Shown piece by piece: positions 26,084-35,526 of a DNA stretch of 64,000 bases (positions are counted from its first letter, which is position 1; each line of letters starts with the position of its first letter). Position numbers and translations under genes: made by a program. Source of the DNA: Defluviicoccus sp. (GTDB lineage Bacteria; Pseudomonadota; Alphaproteobacteria; Rhodospirillales; Defluviicoccaceae); assembly GCA_029624735.1 (NCBI GenBank), contig JARSSM010000026.1:1-64000 (forward strand), read 5' to 3'. The notes beneath the pieces are model-generated. The model saw only the letters and a program-made list of their open reading frames with translations. It had not been told where the DNA came from and ran no database searches.

Positions 26084-27214
26084 TTAGCGGTCGGTCGGCT
26101 CGTCGGCCGTCCGTGCCTTCTTTCGCTCCGCAGTGCTCCATTCGGCGATGAGGGTGAACGCGATCGCGAGCAGGGTCGGGCCAATAAAAATGCCGAGCAA
26201 GCCGAAGGCTAGTACGCCGCCCAGCACGCCACAGAAGACAAGCAGCAGCGGCAGCGTCGTGCCGCGGCTGATGAAGTAGGGTTTGAGGAAGTTGTCGACC
26301 CCGCTGACGACAAAGAAGCCCCAAACGGCCATGAAAATCCCCCATTCCATGCGGCCTTGAGACAACAGCCAGATCGTCGCCGGAAGCCAGACCAGCGGTG
26401 CGCCGATCATGGCGATGCTGAGAAGGAACGTGAAAAAGCCCCACAGCAGCGCGCCCGGCACGCCCGCCAATACGAGGCCGAAGGTGTTGAGCAGGGCCTG
26501 GGCCAGGCCGGTGCCCAGGATACCGTAGACGACGCTGTTCATCGTCGTCTCGGCGACCGCGATCAGCTTCGTCGCCCGTGCGCCGGCGAGTTTGTTGCTG
26601 ATCGCATGCAGCGTTTCCCCAGCCACCTTGCCGTCGCGATAGAAAAAGAAGGTGGCGATGACGCTGAGCGCTAGCTCCAGCACGCCGCCGCCCAGGCGCG
26701 CCCCCATCTGCAGCATCCAGTCGGTGACCGGCCGCACCACCTGATCGACGTTGCCGCCCAGCGTCTTCGGATCGGCGACGATTTCGCGCCACGTCAGATC
26801 GATCCGTTCGCCGACGAAGGGGATTTCGTGCACCCAGTCCGGCGGTTGTGGCAGCCCCCGCTCGATCAGCGCGCGGGCCGTCTCCGGCAGTGCCTTGAGC
26901 GGCCCCGTTATGCTCGATCCGACGAGCACGATCGGGCCTAACAATGCTGCTGCGAGCACGAGCGTCATCAGGAGCGCCGCCAGCGAGCGGTTGCCGGCGC
27001 ACCGCCGCTCGATCCAGGCGAAGGCCGGCCAGGTCGAGCAGACCAGGATTACCGCCCACAAGAGCGCGGCGAAGAAGGGTTTCAGCACCACGACGCAACC
27101 GACCACGAGGACGCCCAGGATGGCGATCACCGCAAGCTGCTCGATCCGATCCGTCTCCATCGCCGCGGTTTGCTCCCCATGGCGCTGCCCGCCTTCCGCG
27201 GGGCGCTCGTTCAT
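26084..27214 (-). CDS. AI-2E/PerM family transporter
   Basis: A 376-residue polytopic inner-membrane protein with about eight hydrophobic helices, beginning with two near residues 25-65. The family signature appears as VYGILGTGLAQALLNTFGLVLAGVPGALLWGFFTFLLSIAMIGAPLVWLPA and FVVSGVDNFLKPYFISRGTTLPLLLVFCGVLGG. Members export small solutes and include Na+/H+ antiporters as well as TqsA. ATG 27214 was chosen; the frame to 27343 adds a non-conserved head, and ATG 27160 is another option. Substrate unknown. Confidence 0.85.
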   Translation of the reverse strand: MNERPAEGGQRHGEQTAAMETDRIEQLAVIAILGVLVVGCVVVLKPFFAALLWAVILVCSTWPAFAWIERRCAGNRSLAALLMTLVLAAALLGPIVLVGSSITGPLKALPETARALIERGLPQPPDWVHEIPFVGERIDLTWREIVADPKTLGGNVDQVVRPVTDWMLQMGARLGGGVLELALSVIATFFFYRDGKVAGETLHAISNKLAGARATKLIAVAETTMNSVVYGILGTGLAQALLNTFGLVLAGVPGALLWGFFTFLLSIAMIGAPLVWLPATIWLLSQGRMEWGIFMAVWGFFVVSGVDNFLKPYFISRGTTLPLLLVFCGVLGGVLAFGLLGIFIGPTLLAIAFTLIAEWSTAERKKARTADEPTDR

Positions 27215-27377
27215 TCTTGTCACAATCGCCGTGCCGAGACAAAGGCCGCCTGCGTGCATACCCTTGCGCCGCGCCGTTTGGGCCTTAGGCACGGAAGCGC
27301 GGGCTTGTACAACGGCAGCGGAGGGGGCATAAGGGCACTCCAAAAGCGATCACGGGCAAACGCGGGGAATATCCAGC

Positions 27378-28529
27378 ATGAAGATCGCCATACCGAGGGA
27401 ACGCATGCCAGGCGAGACGCGGGTCGCCGCGACCCCGGACATCGTCAAGAAGTATGTGGGTCTTGGCTTCGAGGTCATCGTTGAGACCGGCGCCGGCGAG
27501 ACGGCGGCCATGACGGACGCCGAGTATCAGGCGGCCGGTGCGAGCATTGGCGGCAACGAGCAAGAAACCTTGGGTCAGGCTGACGTTGTCCTCAAGGTGC
27601 AGCGGCCCTTGCTCAACGGGAATGCGAACGAACTGGCGCTGTTGAAGCCGGGCACCGTCCTGGTCGCGCAGTTGGCAGCGCTCACCCATCGTGACGAGGT
27701 CGAAGCGTACGCCAAGGCGGGCGTCACAGCGTTCGCATTGGAGCTGATGCCGCGCATTTCGCGCGCGCAGTCGATGGACATTCTGTCGAGCCAGAACAAC
27801 TTGGCCGGCTACAAGGCGGTGATCGACGGTGCGGCCGAATACGGCAGCGCCCTGCCGATGATGATGACGGCCGCCGGAACGGTGCCGCCGGCCAAGGTGT
27901 TCATCATGGGCGTCGGCGTCGCCGGTCTGCAGGCGATCGCGACCGCCAAGCGGCTCGGCGCCGTGGTGACCGCCAACGACGTCCGGCCGGCGACCAAGGA
28001 GCAGGTCGAGAGCCTGGGCGGCAAGTTCATCATGGTCGACGAAGCGGCGATGAAGTCGGCGGAAACCTCCGGCGGCTACGCCAAGGAGATGTCCGACGAG
28101 TATAAGAAGAAGGCCGCCGAAGTGGTGGCGGAGCACGTCAAGAAGCAGGACATCGTCATCACCACCGCGCTGATCCCCGGCAAGCCGGCGCCAAAGCTGA
28201 TCTCCGAGGAGATGGTGAAGTCGATGAAGCCGGGCTCGGTCATCATCGATCTCGCGGCGGAGACCGGCGGCAACTGCGCGCTGACGGAACCGGGCAAGGT
28301 CGTGGTCAAGCACGGTGTGCGCATCGTCGGCCACCTCAATGTTCCCGGCCGGCTGCCCAAGGACGCGAGCGCTCTGTTCGCCCGCAACGTGCTCAATTTC
28401 CTGACGCCGCATGTCGACAAGGAGAGCAAAGGCCTGAAATTCAATTGGGAAGACGAAACCGTGCGGGACACGGTGGTCTGCCGTGACGGCAAGGTCGTCA
28501 GCCCGTTGCTCCTAGGGGAGGCAAAATAA
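27378..28529 (+). CDS. pntAA: NAD(P) transhydrogenase subunit alpha part 1
   Basis: This 383-residue soluble NAD(H)-binding domain I belongs to proton-translocating transhydrogenase. It starts [21 protein letters not shown], contains the substrate loop [21 protein letters not shown] and the dinucleotide fold [18 protein letters not shown]. As in Rhodospirillum rubrum, the alpha subunit is split into PntAA and PntAB. The enzyme uses proton flux to reduce NADP+ with NADH. pntAB follows after 2 nt. Confidence 0.97.
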   Translation: MKIAIPRERMPGETRVAATPDIVKKYVGLGFEVIVETGAGETAAMTDAEYQAAGASIGGNEQETLGQADVVLKVQRPLLNGNANELALLKPGTVLVAQLAALTHRDEVEAYAKAGVTAFALELMPRISRAQSMDILSSQNNLAGYKAVIDGAAEYGSALPMMMTAAGTVPPAKVFIMGVGVAGLQAIATAKRLGAVVTANDVRPATKEQVESLGGKFIMVDEAAMKSAETSGGYAKEMSDEYKKKAAEVVAEHVKKQDIVITTALIPGKPAPKLISEEMVKSMKPGSVIIDLAAETGGNCALTEPGKVVVKHGVRIVGHLNVPGRLPKDASALFARNVLNFLTPHVDKESKGLKFNWEDETVRDTVVCRDGKVVSPLLLGEAK

Positions 28530-28531
28530 TC

Positions 28532-28942
28532 ATGGATCCGGCAACGATTGTCGATCAGGCAACGCGGCTGGCGACGGAAGCAGGCAAGCTCGCGGAAAAG
28601 GCTGCCCAGCTTGCGACTGATGCCGGCCAAGTGGCGTTGGTGCCGGCAGCCGCCGGGGGGGACGGCGGCTTCCTGTCGCTGTTTACCGTCTTTGTGCTCG
28701 CCTGCTTCGTCGGCTTCTATGTCGTCTGGAGCGTGACTCCGGCCCTGCACTCGCCGCTGATGAGCGTCACGAACGCGATTTCGTCCGTCATCATCGTTGG
28801 CGGCCTGCTCGCCGCTGGCCCGGCTCAGTTCGATTTCTCGAAGTTCATGGGCTTCTTTGCCGTGGCCTTGGCGTCGGTGAACATCTTCGGCGGCTTCATC
28901 GTTACCCAGCGCATGCTGGCGATGTTCAAGAAAAAGAAGTAG
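28532..28942 (+). CDS. pntAB: NAD(P) transhydrogenase subunit alpha part 2
   Basis: The 136-residue membrane part of the alpha subunit. An Ala-rich amphipathic N-terminus (1-45) precedes three to four transmembrane helices ([59 protein letters not shown]). It ends in a Lys-rich cytosolic tail. It forms the proton channel together with PntB. It is translationally coupled to both neighbours, with spacings of 2 and 12 nt. Confidence 0.96.
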   Translation: MDPATIVDQATRLATEAGKLAEKAAQLATDAGQVALVPAAAGGDGGFLSLFTVFVLACFVGFYVVWSVTPALHSPLMSVTNAISSVIIVGGLLAAGPAQFDFSKFMGFFAVALASVNIFGGFIVTQRMLAMFKKKK

Positions 28943-28954
28943 GGAGCCGAAACG

Positions 28955-30352
28955 ATGTCTGGTCAAGTCTGGGTCGGCTTCGCCTACCTGATCTCCGCCG
29001 TGCTGTTCATTATGGCACTGCGCGGCTTGAGTTCGCCGGTGACTGCCCGCAACGGCAACCTGTTCGGCATGATCGGCATGGCGATCGCGGTGATCACCAC
29101 GCTGTTGAAACCGGATGTGGTTGGCTACGGCACAATCCTTCTCGGCATGCTGATCGGCGGCGGCGCCGGCACGTTCATCGCGCTGCGCATTCAGATGACG
29201 GCACTGCCGCAGCTGGTCGCCGCATTCCACTCCCTTGTCGGTCTGGCCGCGGTCTTCGTCGGCACAGCCGCGCTCTACCACCCGGAAGCGTACAACATCG
29301 GGACCGTCGGCCATATCCACGCCGGCAGCCTGATTGAGATGGCGCTTGGCACCGCGATTGGTGCGATCACCTTCTCCGGCTCGATCATCGCGTTCTTGAA
29401 GCTGCAGGGACTGATGAGCGGCAACCCGATCGTGTTTCCGTTCCAGCACCCGCTGAATGCGGTCATCGGCGCCGCGATCGTCACCTTCATCGTCGTCTTC
29501 TGCTTGAGCGAGTCGTATTCGGTCTACTGGATGATCGTGCTCCTCTCGTTCGCGATCGGCTTCCTCCTCATCGTGCCGATCGGCGGCGCCGACATGCCGG
29601 TCGTGGTTTCGATGCTGAACTCGTACTCCGGTTGGGCGGCGTGCGGCATCGGCTTCACCTTGCGCAATCCGGCGCTTGTCATCACCGGCGCGCTGGTCGG
29701 CTCCTCGGGCGCGATCCTCAGCTACGTCATGTGCAAGGGGATGAACCGCTCGATCTTCAACGTGCTCTTGGGCGGCTTCGGCGGCGAAGGGGCGTTGCCG
29801 GCCGCTGGTGCGGGTGGTCCCCGTGGCGCGGTCAAGGCGGGATCGGCGGAGGATGCGGCCTTCATCATGAAGAACGCGTCCAAGGTCATCGTTGTCCCGG
29901 GCTACGGCATGGCCGTCGCGCAGGCGCAGCACGCGGTGCGTGAGATGGCGGACAAGCTGAAGGCGGAAGGTGTGGAGGTCAAGTACGCCATCCACCCGGT
30001 CGCCGGCCGCATGCCCGGCCACATGAACGTGCTGCTGGCCGAGGCCAACGTGCCGTACGAGGACGTCTTCGAGCTCGAAGAAATCAACCACGAGTTCTCG
30101 ACCTGCGACGTCGCGTATGTCATCGGCGCCAACGACACCACCAACCCGTCGGCGCGCACCGACAAGTCGAGCCCGATCTTCGGCATGCCGATCCTGGATG
30201 TCGACAAGGCGGGCACGACCCTGTTCGTCAAGCGCTCGATGGCATCCGGTTATGCCGGCGTCGAGAATCCGCTCTTCTTCGCTGATAAGACGATGATGCT
30301 GTTTGGCGACGCCAAGAAGATGACCGAAGAAATCGTCCAGGCGCTCGGTTAA
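28955..30352 (+). CDS. pntB: NAD(P) transhydrogenase subunit beta
   Basis: A 465-residue protein with about eight or nine membrane helices in the first 260 residues, then the NADP(H)-binding domain III with the fingerprint VPGYGMAVAQAQHAV and YAIHPVAGRMPGHMNVLLAEANVPY, ending in GANDTTNPSAR and the final DAKKM. The channel histidine lies in VGHIHAGS. It completes the transhydrogenase and is followed by a strong terminator at 30381. Confidence 0.97.
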   Translation: MSGQVWVGFAYLISAVLFIMALRGLSSPVTARNGNLFGMIGMAIAVITTLLKPDVVGYGTILLGMLIGGGAGTFIALRIQMTALPQLVAAFHSLVGLAAVFVGTAALYHPEAYNIGTVGHIHAGSLIEMALGTAIGAITFSGSIIAFLKLQGLMSGNPIVFPFQHPLNAVIGAAIVTFIVVFCLSESYSVYWMIVLLSFAIGFLLIVPIGGADMPVVVSMLNSYSGWAACGIGFTLRNPALVITGALVGSSGAILSYVMCKGMNRSIFNVLLGGFGGEGALPAAGAGGPRGAVKAGSAEDAAFIMKNASKVIVVPGYGMAVAQAQHAVREMADKLKAEGVEVKYAIHPVAGRMPGHMNVLLAEANVPYEDVFELEEINHEFSTCDVAYVIGANDTTNPSARTDKSSPIFGMPILDVDKAGTTLFVKRSMASGYAGVENPLFFADKTMMLFGDAKKMTEEIVQALG

Positions 30353-30380
30353 GCACCGTTTTCGAAGCGAAGGAACTGCC

Positions 30381-30410
30381 GCGGGGCCTCAAGGGCCCCG
30401 CTTTTCTTTT
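30381..30410 (+). terminator. Rho-independent terminator of the pnt operon
   Basis: An 8-bp perfect GC stem (30381-30388 with 30394-30401) with a 5-nt loop is followed at once by TTTTCTTTT. It lies 28 nt after the pntB stop. Confidence 0.9.
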
Positions 30411-30491
30411 GTGCAGAGCGCGGACGGCGGAACCGCGGAACTGAAGCCACTTCCAGCGGGCGTCCCGGAACGCGCCTCTGCCGAAGCATCC

Positions 30492-30612
30492 CTCGTGCAC
30501 GAGCACAAACAGAGCGGCCATCCTGTTTGTGCCGAAAGTGCACGCGATTCAATATGTTGTGCAGCGACAACCTTGCTCGGGCGTGAATCGCCCGATTGGG
30601 TCGCTGCACTAG
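30492..30612 (-). mobile_element. MITE-like element, copy 2 (inverted)
   Basis: This 121-bp sequence is the reverse complement of the element at 14940-15082 without its 22-bp duplication, differing at about eight positions by hand count. The right terminus keeps TGCACTAG (30605-30612); the left terminus is altered to CTCGTGCA. Both internal hairpins are preserved, with compensating changes in the long hairpin's loop. It carries no coding capacity. It lies between the pnt terminator and the vgrG gene, at the left edge of the type VI island. Confidence 0.7.
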
Positions 30613-30678
30613 CCTAGGCAACCGGCGTGGAATCCGTTACCATCAAGAAAAATACTCGGGAGGGGACGCGGGAGTACT

Positions 30679-32916
30679 GTGGCCTCACAGGACAAGCGGA
30701 CCGTTGCCGTCACGACACCGCTCGGGAAGGACGTGCTCCTGTTCCGGCGTCTGGTGGCGGCCGAGCAGCTGAGCTGCCTGTTCAGCATCGATCTTGAGCT
30801 CTTGAGCACGGAGGCGGCGCTATCGCCCAAAGCGCTGCTGGGTCAGGCGTGCTCCGTGCGCATCGATCTGCCGACCGGCGATCAGCGCCATCTGCACGGA
30901 TTGGCGAGCCAGTTCGCCTACCAGGGCACGCTGGGACGATATTCGAGCTATCGCTGCCGGCTGTCGCCGTGGCTATGGTTTCTCACCCGCACGTCCAACT
31001 GCCGCATCTTCCAGAACATGACGGTGCCGGCCATTCTGCGCCACGTGTTCGAGGACCGCGGTTTCAGTGCGTTCGATCTCTCCAAGCTGACAGGAAGTTA
31101 CCGCACGCGCGTGTACTGTGTTCAGTATCGCGAGACCGATTTCAACTTCGTCAGCCGCCTGATGGAAGAAGAGGGGATCTTCTACTACTTCCGGCACGAT
31201 AAGAGCAAACACACCCTGATGCTGGTCGATGACAACGCCAGCCTCGAAAAACTGCCCGGCTACGAGACGATCCCGTTCTATCCGCCCGACGAGGCAGCCT
31301 TTCGCGAACGCGACCATCTTTCGTCGTGGCTGAGCGGCCAAGAGGTGCAGCCGGGCGTGGCGGTCTTGCGCGACTTCGACTTCGAGAAGCCGAGCGCGAG
31401 CCTGGAGAGCCGCCTGATCAGCCCGAACAAGCACGAGCTCGCACGGTTTGAGATCTATGATTATCCGGGTGCCTATACCACCAAGGCCGATGGCGATCAG
31501 CTGAGCCGCCTGCGCCTGGAGGAGAAGCACGCTGCGTTCGAGCGCATCGAGGCCGAAGGCGATGTTGCCGGCTTGGCTCCGGGTGCCGTGTTTGCGCTCG
31601 AGAAGCATCCGCGCGGCGATCAAAATCGCGACTATGCGGTTGTCGGGACGGCGCTGGAGGTGGTGGCGGAGGCGTACGAATCCGGCATCGAACCCGGCAT
31701 CGAACCAGGCGGCGCGCTGGGCAGCTGTCGCGTGAAGCTCACGGCGATCGACCACAGCCGGACGTTTCGGCCGCCCAAGATTGCCGTCAAGCCAACCGTA
31801 AAGGGGCCGCAGACGGCAATCGTCACCGGCCCGGGCGGCGAGGAGATCTGGACCGACAAGTACGGCCGCGTGAAGGTCCAGTTCCACTGGGATCGGGACG
31901 GTCAGAACGACGAGAACAGCTCATGCTGGGTGCGCGTCTCCCATCCCTGGGCCGGCAAGAGTTGGGGCGCGGTGGCGATCCCGCGCATCGGCCAAGAGGT
32001 GATCGTCGATTTCCTGGAGGGCGATCCGGACCAGCCGATCATCACCGGCCGGGTGTACAACGCCGAGAGCATGCCGCCCTATGGCCTGCCGGGCGCGGCC
32101 GTGATCAGCGGCGTGAAGTCGGACTCGACCAAGGGCGGTGGTGGCTACAACGAGTATGTCCTCGACGACACCAAGGGCAACGAACTGATCCGCGAGCACG
32201 GCCAATACGATAAGGACTCGACGATCGAGCACGACCTGCGCGAGCACGTGCTCAACAGCCGTTTCCGCGATGTCACCGTCGACGAGACGATCAAGATCGG
32301 CCACGACCAGACCTACACCATCAACAACAACCAGACCGGCACGGTCGGCGTCGACAAGACGCTCGCCATCGGGTCCAGCCACACCGAAACGGTCGGCACC
32401 AGCATGACGATCACGATCGGCACAATGCTGACCGAGACCGTCGGCATCAATTACGCCGAAACGGTGGGCGCGCTGATGGAGTTGACGGTCGGCGCGGCGA
32501 TGGTGGAGACGATCGGCGCCACCAAGACGCAGACAATCGGCACCTCGAAGACGCAGACAATCGGCACGTCCAAGTCGGAGACCATCGGCACCAACAAGAG
32601 CGTCGACGTCGGCGGCAATCAGTCTCTCAAAGTCGGCGGCAACAAGTCCGAGGATGTCAGCGGCAACAAATCCGTCAAGGTCGGCAAGGACTTGAGTGAG
32701 AGCATCAGCGGCAAGCATGCCGAAACGGTGACGAAAGAGTATTCGCTGACTGCGAAGAAAGTGACGATCACGGCCGACGATATGATCACCATCAACACGG
32801 GAAGCGCAAGTATCCAGATGAAAAAGAATGGTGACATTACAATAGAGGGAAAAACGATTAATATCAAGGGTTCGGGAAATGTCATCATTAAGGGACAAAA
32901 GATCCTCGAGAATTGA
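30679..32916 (+). CDS. vgrG: Type VI secretion spike protein VgrG
   Basis: This 745-residue protein starts with GTG after GGGAG. Residues 1-500 have the gp27/gp5-like VgrG core, with FNFVSRLMEEEGIFYYFRHD, DKYGRVKVQFHWDRDG, SCWVRVSHPWAGKSWGAVAIPRIGQEVIVDFLEGDPDQPIITGRVYN. From about 535 the C-terminal needle is made of short repeats of the type ETIG/ETVG with Thr- and Lys-rich spacing, expected to form a triple beta-helix. There is no extra enzymatic domain, so this VgrG carries separate cargo. No core T6SS genes occur in the window. Confidence 0.95.
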   Translation: MASQDKRTVAVTTPLGKDVLLFRRLVAAEQLSCLFSIDLELLSTEAALSPKALLGQACSVRIDLPTGDQRHLHGLASQFAYQGTLGRYSSYRCRLSPWLWFLTRTSNCRIFQNMTVPAILRHVFEDRGFSAFDLSKLTGSYRTRVYCVQYRETDFNFVSRLMEEEGIFYYFRHDKSKHTLMLVDDNASLEKLPGYETIPFYPPDEAAFRERDHLSSWLSGQEVQPGVAVLRDFDFEKPSASLESRLISPNKHELARFEIYDYPGAYTTKADGDQLSRLRLEEKHAAFERIEAEGDVAGLAPGAVFALEKHPRGDQNRDYAVVGTALEVVAEAYESGIEPGIEPGGALGSCRVKLTAIDHSRTFRPPKIAVKPTVKGPQTAIVTGPGGEEIWTDKYGRVKVQFHWDRDGQNDENSSCWVRVSHPWAGKSWGAVAIPRIGQEVIVDFLEGDPDQPIITGRVYNAESMPPYGLPGAAVISGVKSDSTKGGGGYNEYVLDDTKGNELIREHGQYDKDSTIEHDLREHVLNSRFRDVTVDETIKIGHDQTYTINNNQTGTVGVDKTLAIGSSHTETVGTSMTITIGTMLTETVGINYAETVGALMELTVGAAMVETIGATKTQTIGTSKTQTIGTSKSETIGTNKSVDVGGNQSLKVGGNKSEDVSGNKSVKVGKDLSESISGKHAETVTKEYSLTAKKVTITADDMITINTGSASIQMKKNGDITIEGKTINIKGSGNVIIKGQKILEN

Positions 32917-33400
32917 GGACCCGCTCGCATCGGCAACTCCCGCAGCCCGCTTGGCGGGACGCGGTCGAGAGGTTGTCATCGGGACGATTACGAGCATTGC
33001 GGCGAATGGCGATGTGAAGGTGAACTTCGCCGGTACTCCCGCCGGGCTTCCCGTTGCGGCTCTCACGACAGCCGTGATCGGAGCCGACGATATCGGCCGC
33101 CGCGTCGCACTGTCTTTCATCGAGGGCGATCCGGCGCGGCCGCTGGTGCTGGGTCTGATCCGAGAGGAGACGACCGTGGTCACGGCTGGCGGTTCAGACA
33201 CGCAGCGCGCGGAGCGAGGCGCCGCCCTTCTCGATGGCGAGCGGGTCGTGCTGACCGCACAAAGCGAGATCGAGCTAAAATGTGGAAAGGCCAGCATCAC
33301 CTTGACCCGCGCCGGCAAGATCCTCATTCGCGGCGCCTACGTGCTCAGCCGTTCCTCGGGTGCCAACCGGATCCAGGGAGGCTCGGTCGAGATCAACTGA
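32879..33400 (+). CDS. DUF6484-type T6SS-associated protein
   Basis: A 173-residue protein whose start overlaps the end of vgrG by 38 nt. Residues 30-100 form a small beta-rich domain (VVIGTITSIAANGDVKVNFAGTPAGLPVAALTTA, then GRRVALSFIEGDPARPLVLGLI) that recalls the OB-like domain of VgrG. The C-terminus (LKCGKASITLTRAGKILIRGAYVLSRSSGANRIQGGSVEIN) is a short beta-helix-like segment like that at the VgrG tip. It matches the DUF6484 proteins found after VgrG and probably acts as a spike or adaptor component. Confidence 0.75.
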   Translation: MSSLRDKRSSRIEDPLASATPAARLAGRGREVVIGTITSIAANGDVKVNFAGTPAGLPVAALTTAVIGADDIGRRVALSFIEGDPARPLVLGLIREETTVVTAGGSDTQRAERGAALLDGERVVLTAQSEIELKCGKASITLTRAGKILIRGAYVLSRSSGANRIQGGSVEIN

Positions 33401-34504
33401 GTGCGTATCGAAAACCGCACGCCCTTCGTTGCTGAGGCGACCATCACGATCGATCCGGATGGCCGCGAAAGCTATCTGCTGGTCGTCAAAGCGACCTACG
33501 ACCTAGGGCCGCCCGGCCAACCGCCGGTTGTCGCCGAGGAACAGCGCTCGCTCGTCTATGCCGATGCCTACCACGGCGATCCGGCCAGCTCGAGTATCCT
33601 GGAGGCCTACGACTTCGCCCCCAGCAAGCCGATGACCGACATCGTGGTCGTGGGGGCGGCATACGCCCCGCGTGAAAGAGCGGTGACCCGAACCACCGTT
33701 CGCTTGGTCGTCGCCGGCCTGATCGACAAGAGCATCGATGTCACCGGCGAACGGCTGTGGGAACGGACGCTTGCGGGCAGAGTGCAGCCAGGAGAACCGC
33801 GGCCGTTCACCCGAATGCCGTTGACATACGAGCGCGCATTCGGCGGCCAGGATACAACTTTCTCCGACGCCAGCCGGCACCGTTTCCACCGCGATAACTT
33901 GGTCGGCTGCGGCCTGCACGCAAATCCAGACCTCGACACGATCCTCGGGACCAGGGTGCCCAACCTGGCGTTTCCCGGCCACGAGCAGCGGCACTGGAAC
34001 GAGATCGTGCCGACGGCGGGGTTTGCTTTCGTCTGTCCGCACTGGACGCCGCGCATCGGTTATGCCGGCACCTATGATCAGGCATGGATGGACCAGCGCT
34101 ATCCGTTCCTGCCGGATGATTTCGACGAACGCTATCACCAGGCCGCACCGGGCGATCAAATCGTGGCCGAGATCAGGGGCGGGGAGGGGGTCCTGCTGCA
34201 GAATATGCATCCCGATGGGATGCAGCGGTTCACGCTCCCCAAGGCCGATCTGCCCGTTCGCTTCTTGTTTGTCGACCGGTCCGATATGGTTGTTACGCCA
34301 AAGCTCGATACCGTGGTCATTTGGGCGGATGAGATGAAATTGAGCCTGGTCTGGCGGGCGCGCATGCCTGTGAAGGGAAAACTCTACGCGTTACGTGCGA
34401 TTGTCATCGGCCACTGCTCCCAGTACTGGCTTGGCTTGCAGCGATCATGGAAGCCGTACTTCAAGGGCGTTTCGAAGTACGTCGAGTGGAAGAGCGTACG
34501 CTAG
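33401..34504 (+). CDS. DUF2169 family T6SS adaptor protein
   Basis: A 367-residue protein with GTG start directly after the preceding stop. It shows the DUF2169 pattern: an N-terminal AEATITIDPDGRESYLLVVKATYDL, the central MPLTYERAFGGQDTTF, and NLVGCGLHANPD with PAFPGHEQ-like spacing. DUF2169 proteins occur only in T6SS effector operons, next to PAAR-like DUF4150 effectors, where they probably load the effector onto VgrG. This context fits exactly. Confidence 0.85.
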   Translation: MRIENRTPFVAEATITIDPDGRESYLLVVKATYDLGPPGQPPVVAEEQRSLVYADAYHGDPASSSILEAYDFAPSKPMTDIVVVGAAYAPRERAVTRTTVRLVVAGLIDKSIDVTGERLWERTLAGRVQPGEPRPFTRMPLTYERAFGGQDTTFSDASRHRFHRDNLVGCGLHANPDLDTILGTRVPNLAFPGHEQRHWNEIVPTAGFAFVCPHWTPRIGYAGTYDQAWMDQRYPFLPDDFDERYHQAAPGDQIVAEIRGGEGVLLQNMHPDGMQRFTLPKADLPVRFLFVDRSDMVVTPKLDTVVIWADEMKLSLVWRARMPVKGKLYALRAIVIGHCSQYWLGLQRSWKPYFKGVSKYVEWKSVR

Positions 34505-35520
34505 TGCGGATTGTCAGCACTGGGATGGTGACGGCAGTCGGTGCCACTGCGCCCGCCTCATGTGCCGCCATCGCAGCCGGTATCGCGGGCTTCGTCGAGA
34601 TCCCGGCAACGGATGGCGGCGGCTTCCCGATCACCGGTGCGCTCGCCCGCCACGCTGTCCCGCGCAAGCTTGGGTTTCCGCTGTTGCTCGGCCTCCTCGC
34701 CCTCACTGTCGAGGAAGCCCTCGGGGATGCGCGGGCAGACGGCATTCCGGTGCTGGCGGCCCTGTCACCACCGGATCAGGCCGGACGGCCGCTTGGGTTC
34801 GATGAGGCCATTCTGCCCGCCTTGGCGGAGCGGTTGCGGACGCAACTGCACGGTGACAGCCGCGTTTTCGCGGCCGGCAGCACCGGCGCGCTGCGGGCCC
34901 TCGCACATGCGCGATCCCTCCTCGCCGCGGGTCGGGCACGCGCATGCCTCGTTGCCGGCGTCGACTCGCTGACGGGCATGGATTGTCTCGACCAGCTCGA
35001 TGCGGATGAAAGGCTGAAAACGACCGGCAATCCCGATGGCCTGATCCCAGGCGAAGCGGCGGCCTGCCTGATGGTCGCCGCCGCCGGTGCGCGCCCGCCG
35101 CCCGACGCGGTCCTTATCCGCGGGATCGGCTTCGCGCACGAGCCGGTTGGCATCAAGGACGAACGACCCATTCTTGGCGTTGGCCTCGCAGCAGCAATCA
35201 ATGCGGCTCTCGCCGATGCTGGGCTCACCATGGCCGACGTCGACTACCGGATTGCCGATGTCACCGGCGAGCGCTACGGCATGAACGAAGCCAACTATGC
35301 GCTGGGCCGAACACTCAAGATGCGCAAGCTGCACTTCGACTTCTTGCACCTTGGCGACTGTATCGGTGCGATCGGTGCCGCTTCCGGGGCGGCAATGCTC
35401 GGGTATCTTAAGTACTTGTTTGACAGGGGGCGCTCGCCGCACCATGGCGCGCTTTGCCATTGCAGTTCCGATACGGGCGACCGGGCAGCTGCTATCGTAA
35501 CCGGCCCGATGAAAGAGTGA
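34504..35520 (+). CDS. Degenerate ketosynthase (thiolase fold) in T6SS operon
   Basis: A 338-residue protein from the GTG that overlaps the DUF2169 stop by one base; ATG 34447 would overlap it by 58 nt. The thiolase/ketosynthase fold is visible (VSTGMVTAVGATAPA, AHARSLLAAGRARACLVAGVDSL, GDCIGAIGAASGAAMLGYL). All three condensing residues are replaced. The Cys position in AAGSTGAL is Ser126 (or Gly), the first His is Asp252 in IADVTGE, and the second His is Asp285 in HLGDCIG. It therefore cannot act as a normal condensing enzyme and may be a structural chaperone or binding protein for the effector. Confidence 0.75.
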   Translation: MRIVSTGMVTAVGATAPASCAAIAAGIAGFVEIPATDGGGFPITGALARHAVPRKLGFPLLLGLLALTVEEALGDARADGIPVLAALSPPDQAGRPLGFDEAILPALAERLRTQLHGDSRVFAAGSTGALRALAHARSLLAAGRARACLVAGVDSLTGMDCLDQLDADERLKTTGNPDGLIPGEAAACLMVAAAGARPPPDAVLIRGIGFAHEPVGIKDERPILGVGLAAAINAALADAGLTMADVDYRIADVTGERYGMNEANYALGRTLKMRKLHFDFLHLGDCIGAIGAASGAAMLGYLKYLFDRGRSPHHGALCHCSSDTGDRAAAIVTGPMKE

Positions 35521-35526
35521 GCAGAG

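Noticed and set aside
28076..30091. Long minus-strand open frame of 671 residues opposite pntA/pntB
   Set aside because: His/Arg/Asp-rich antisense product typical of high-GC shadows; pnt genes are certain.
31921..33327. Minus-strand open frame opposite the vgrG needle region
   Set aside because: Reads the reverse of the repetitive beta-helix code; the apparent repeats mirror those of VgrG.
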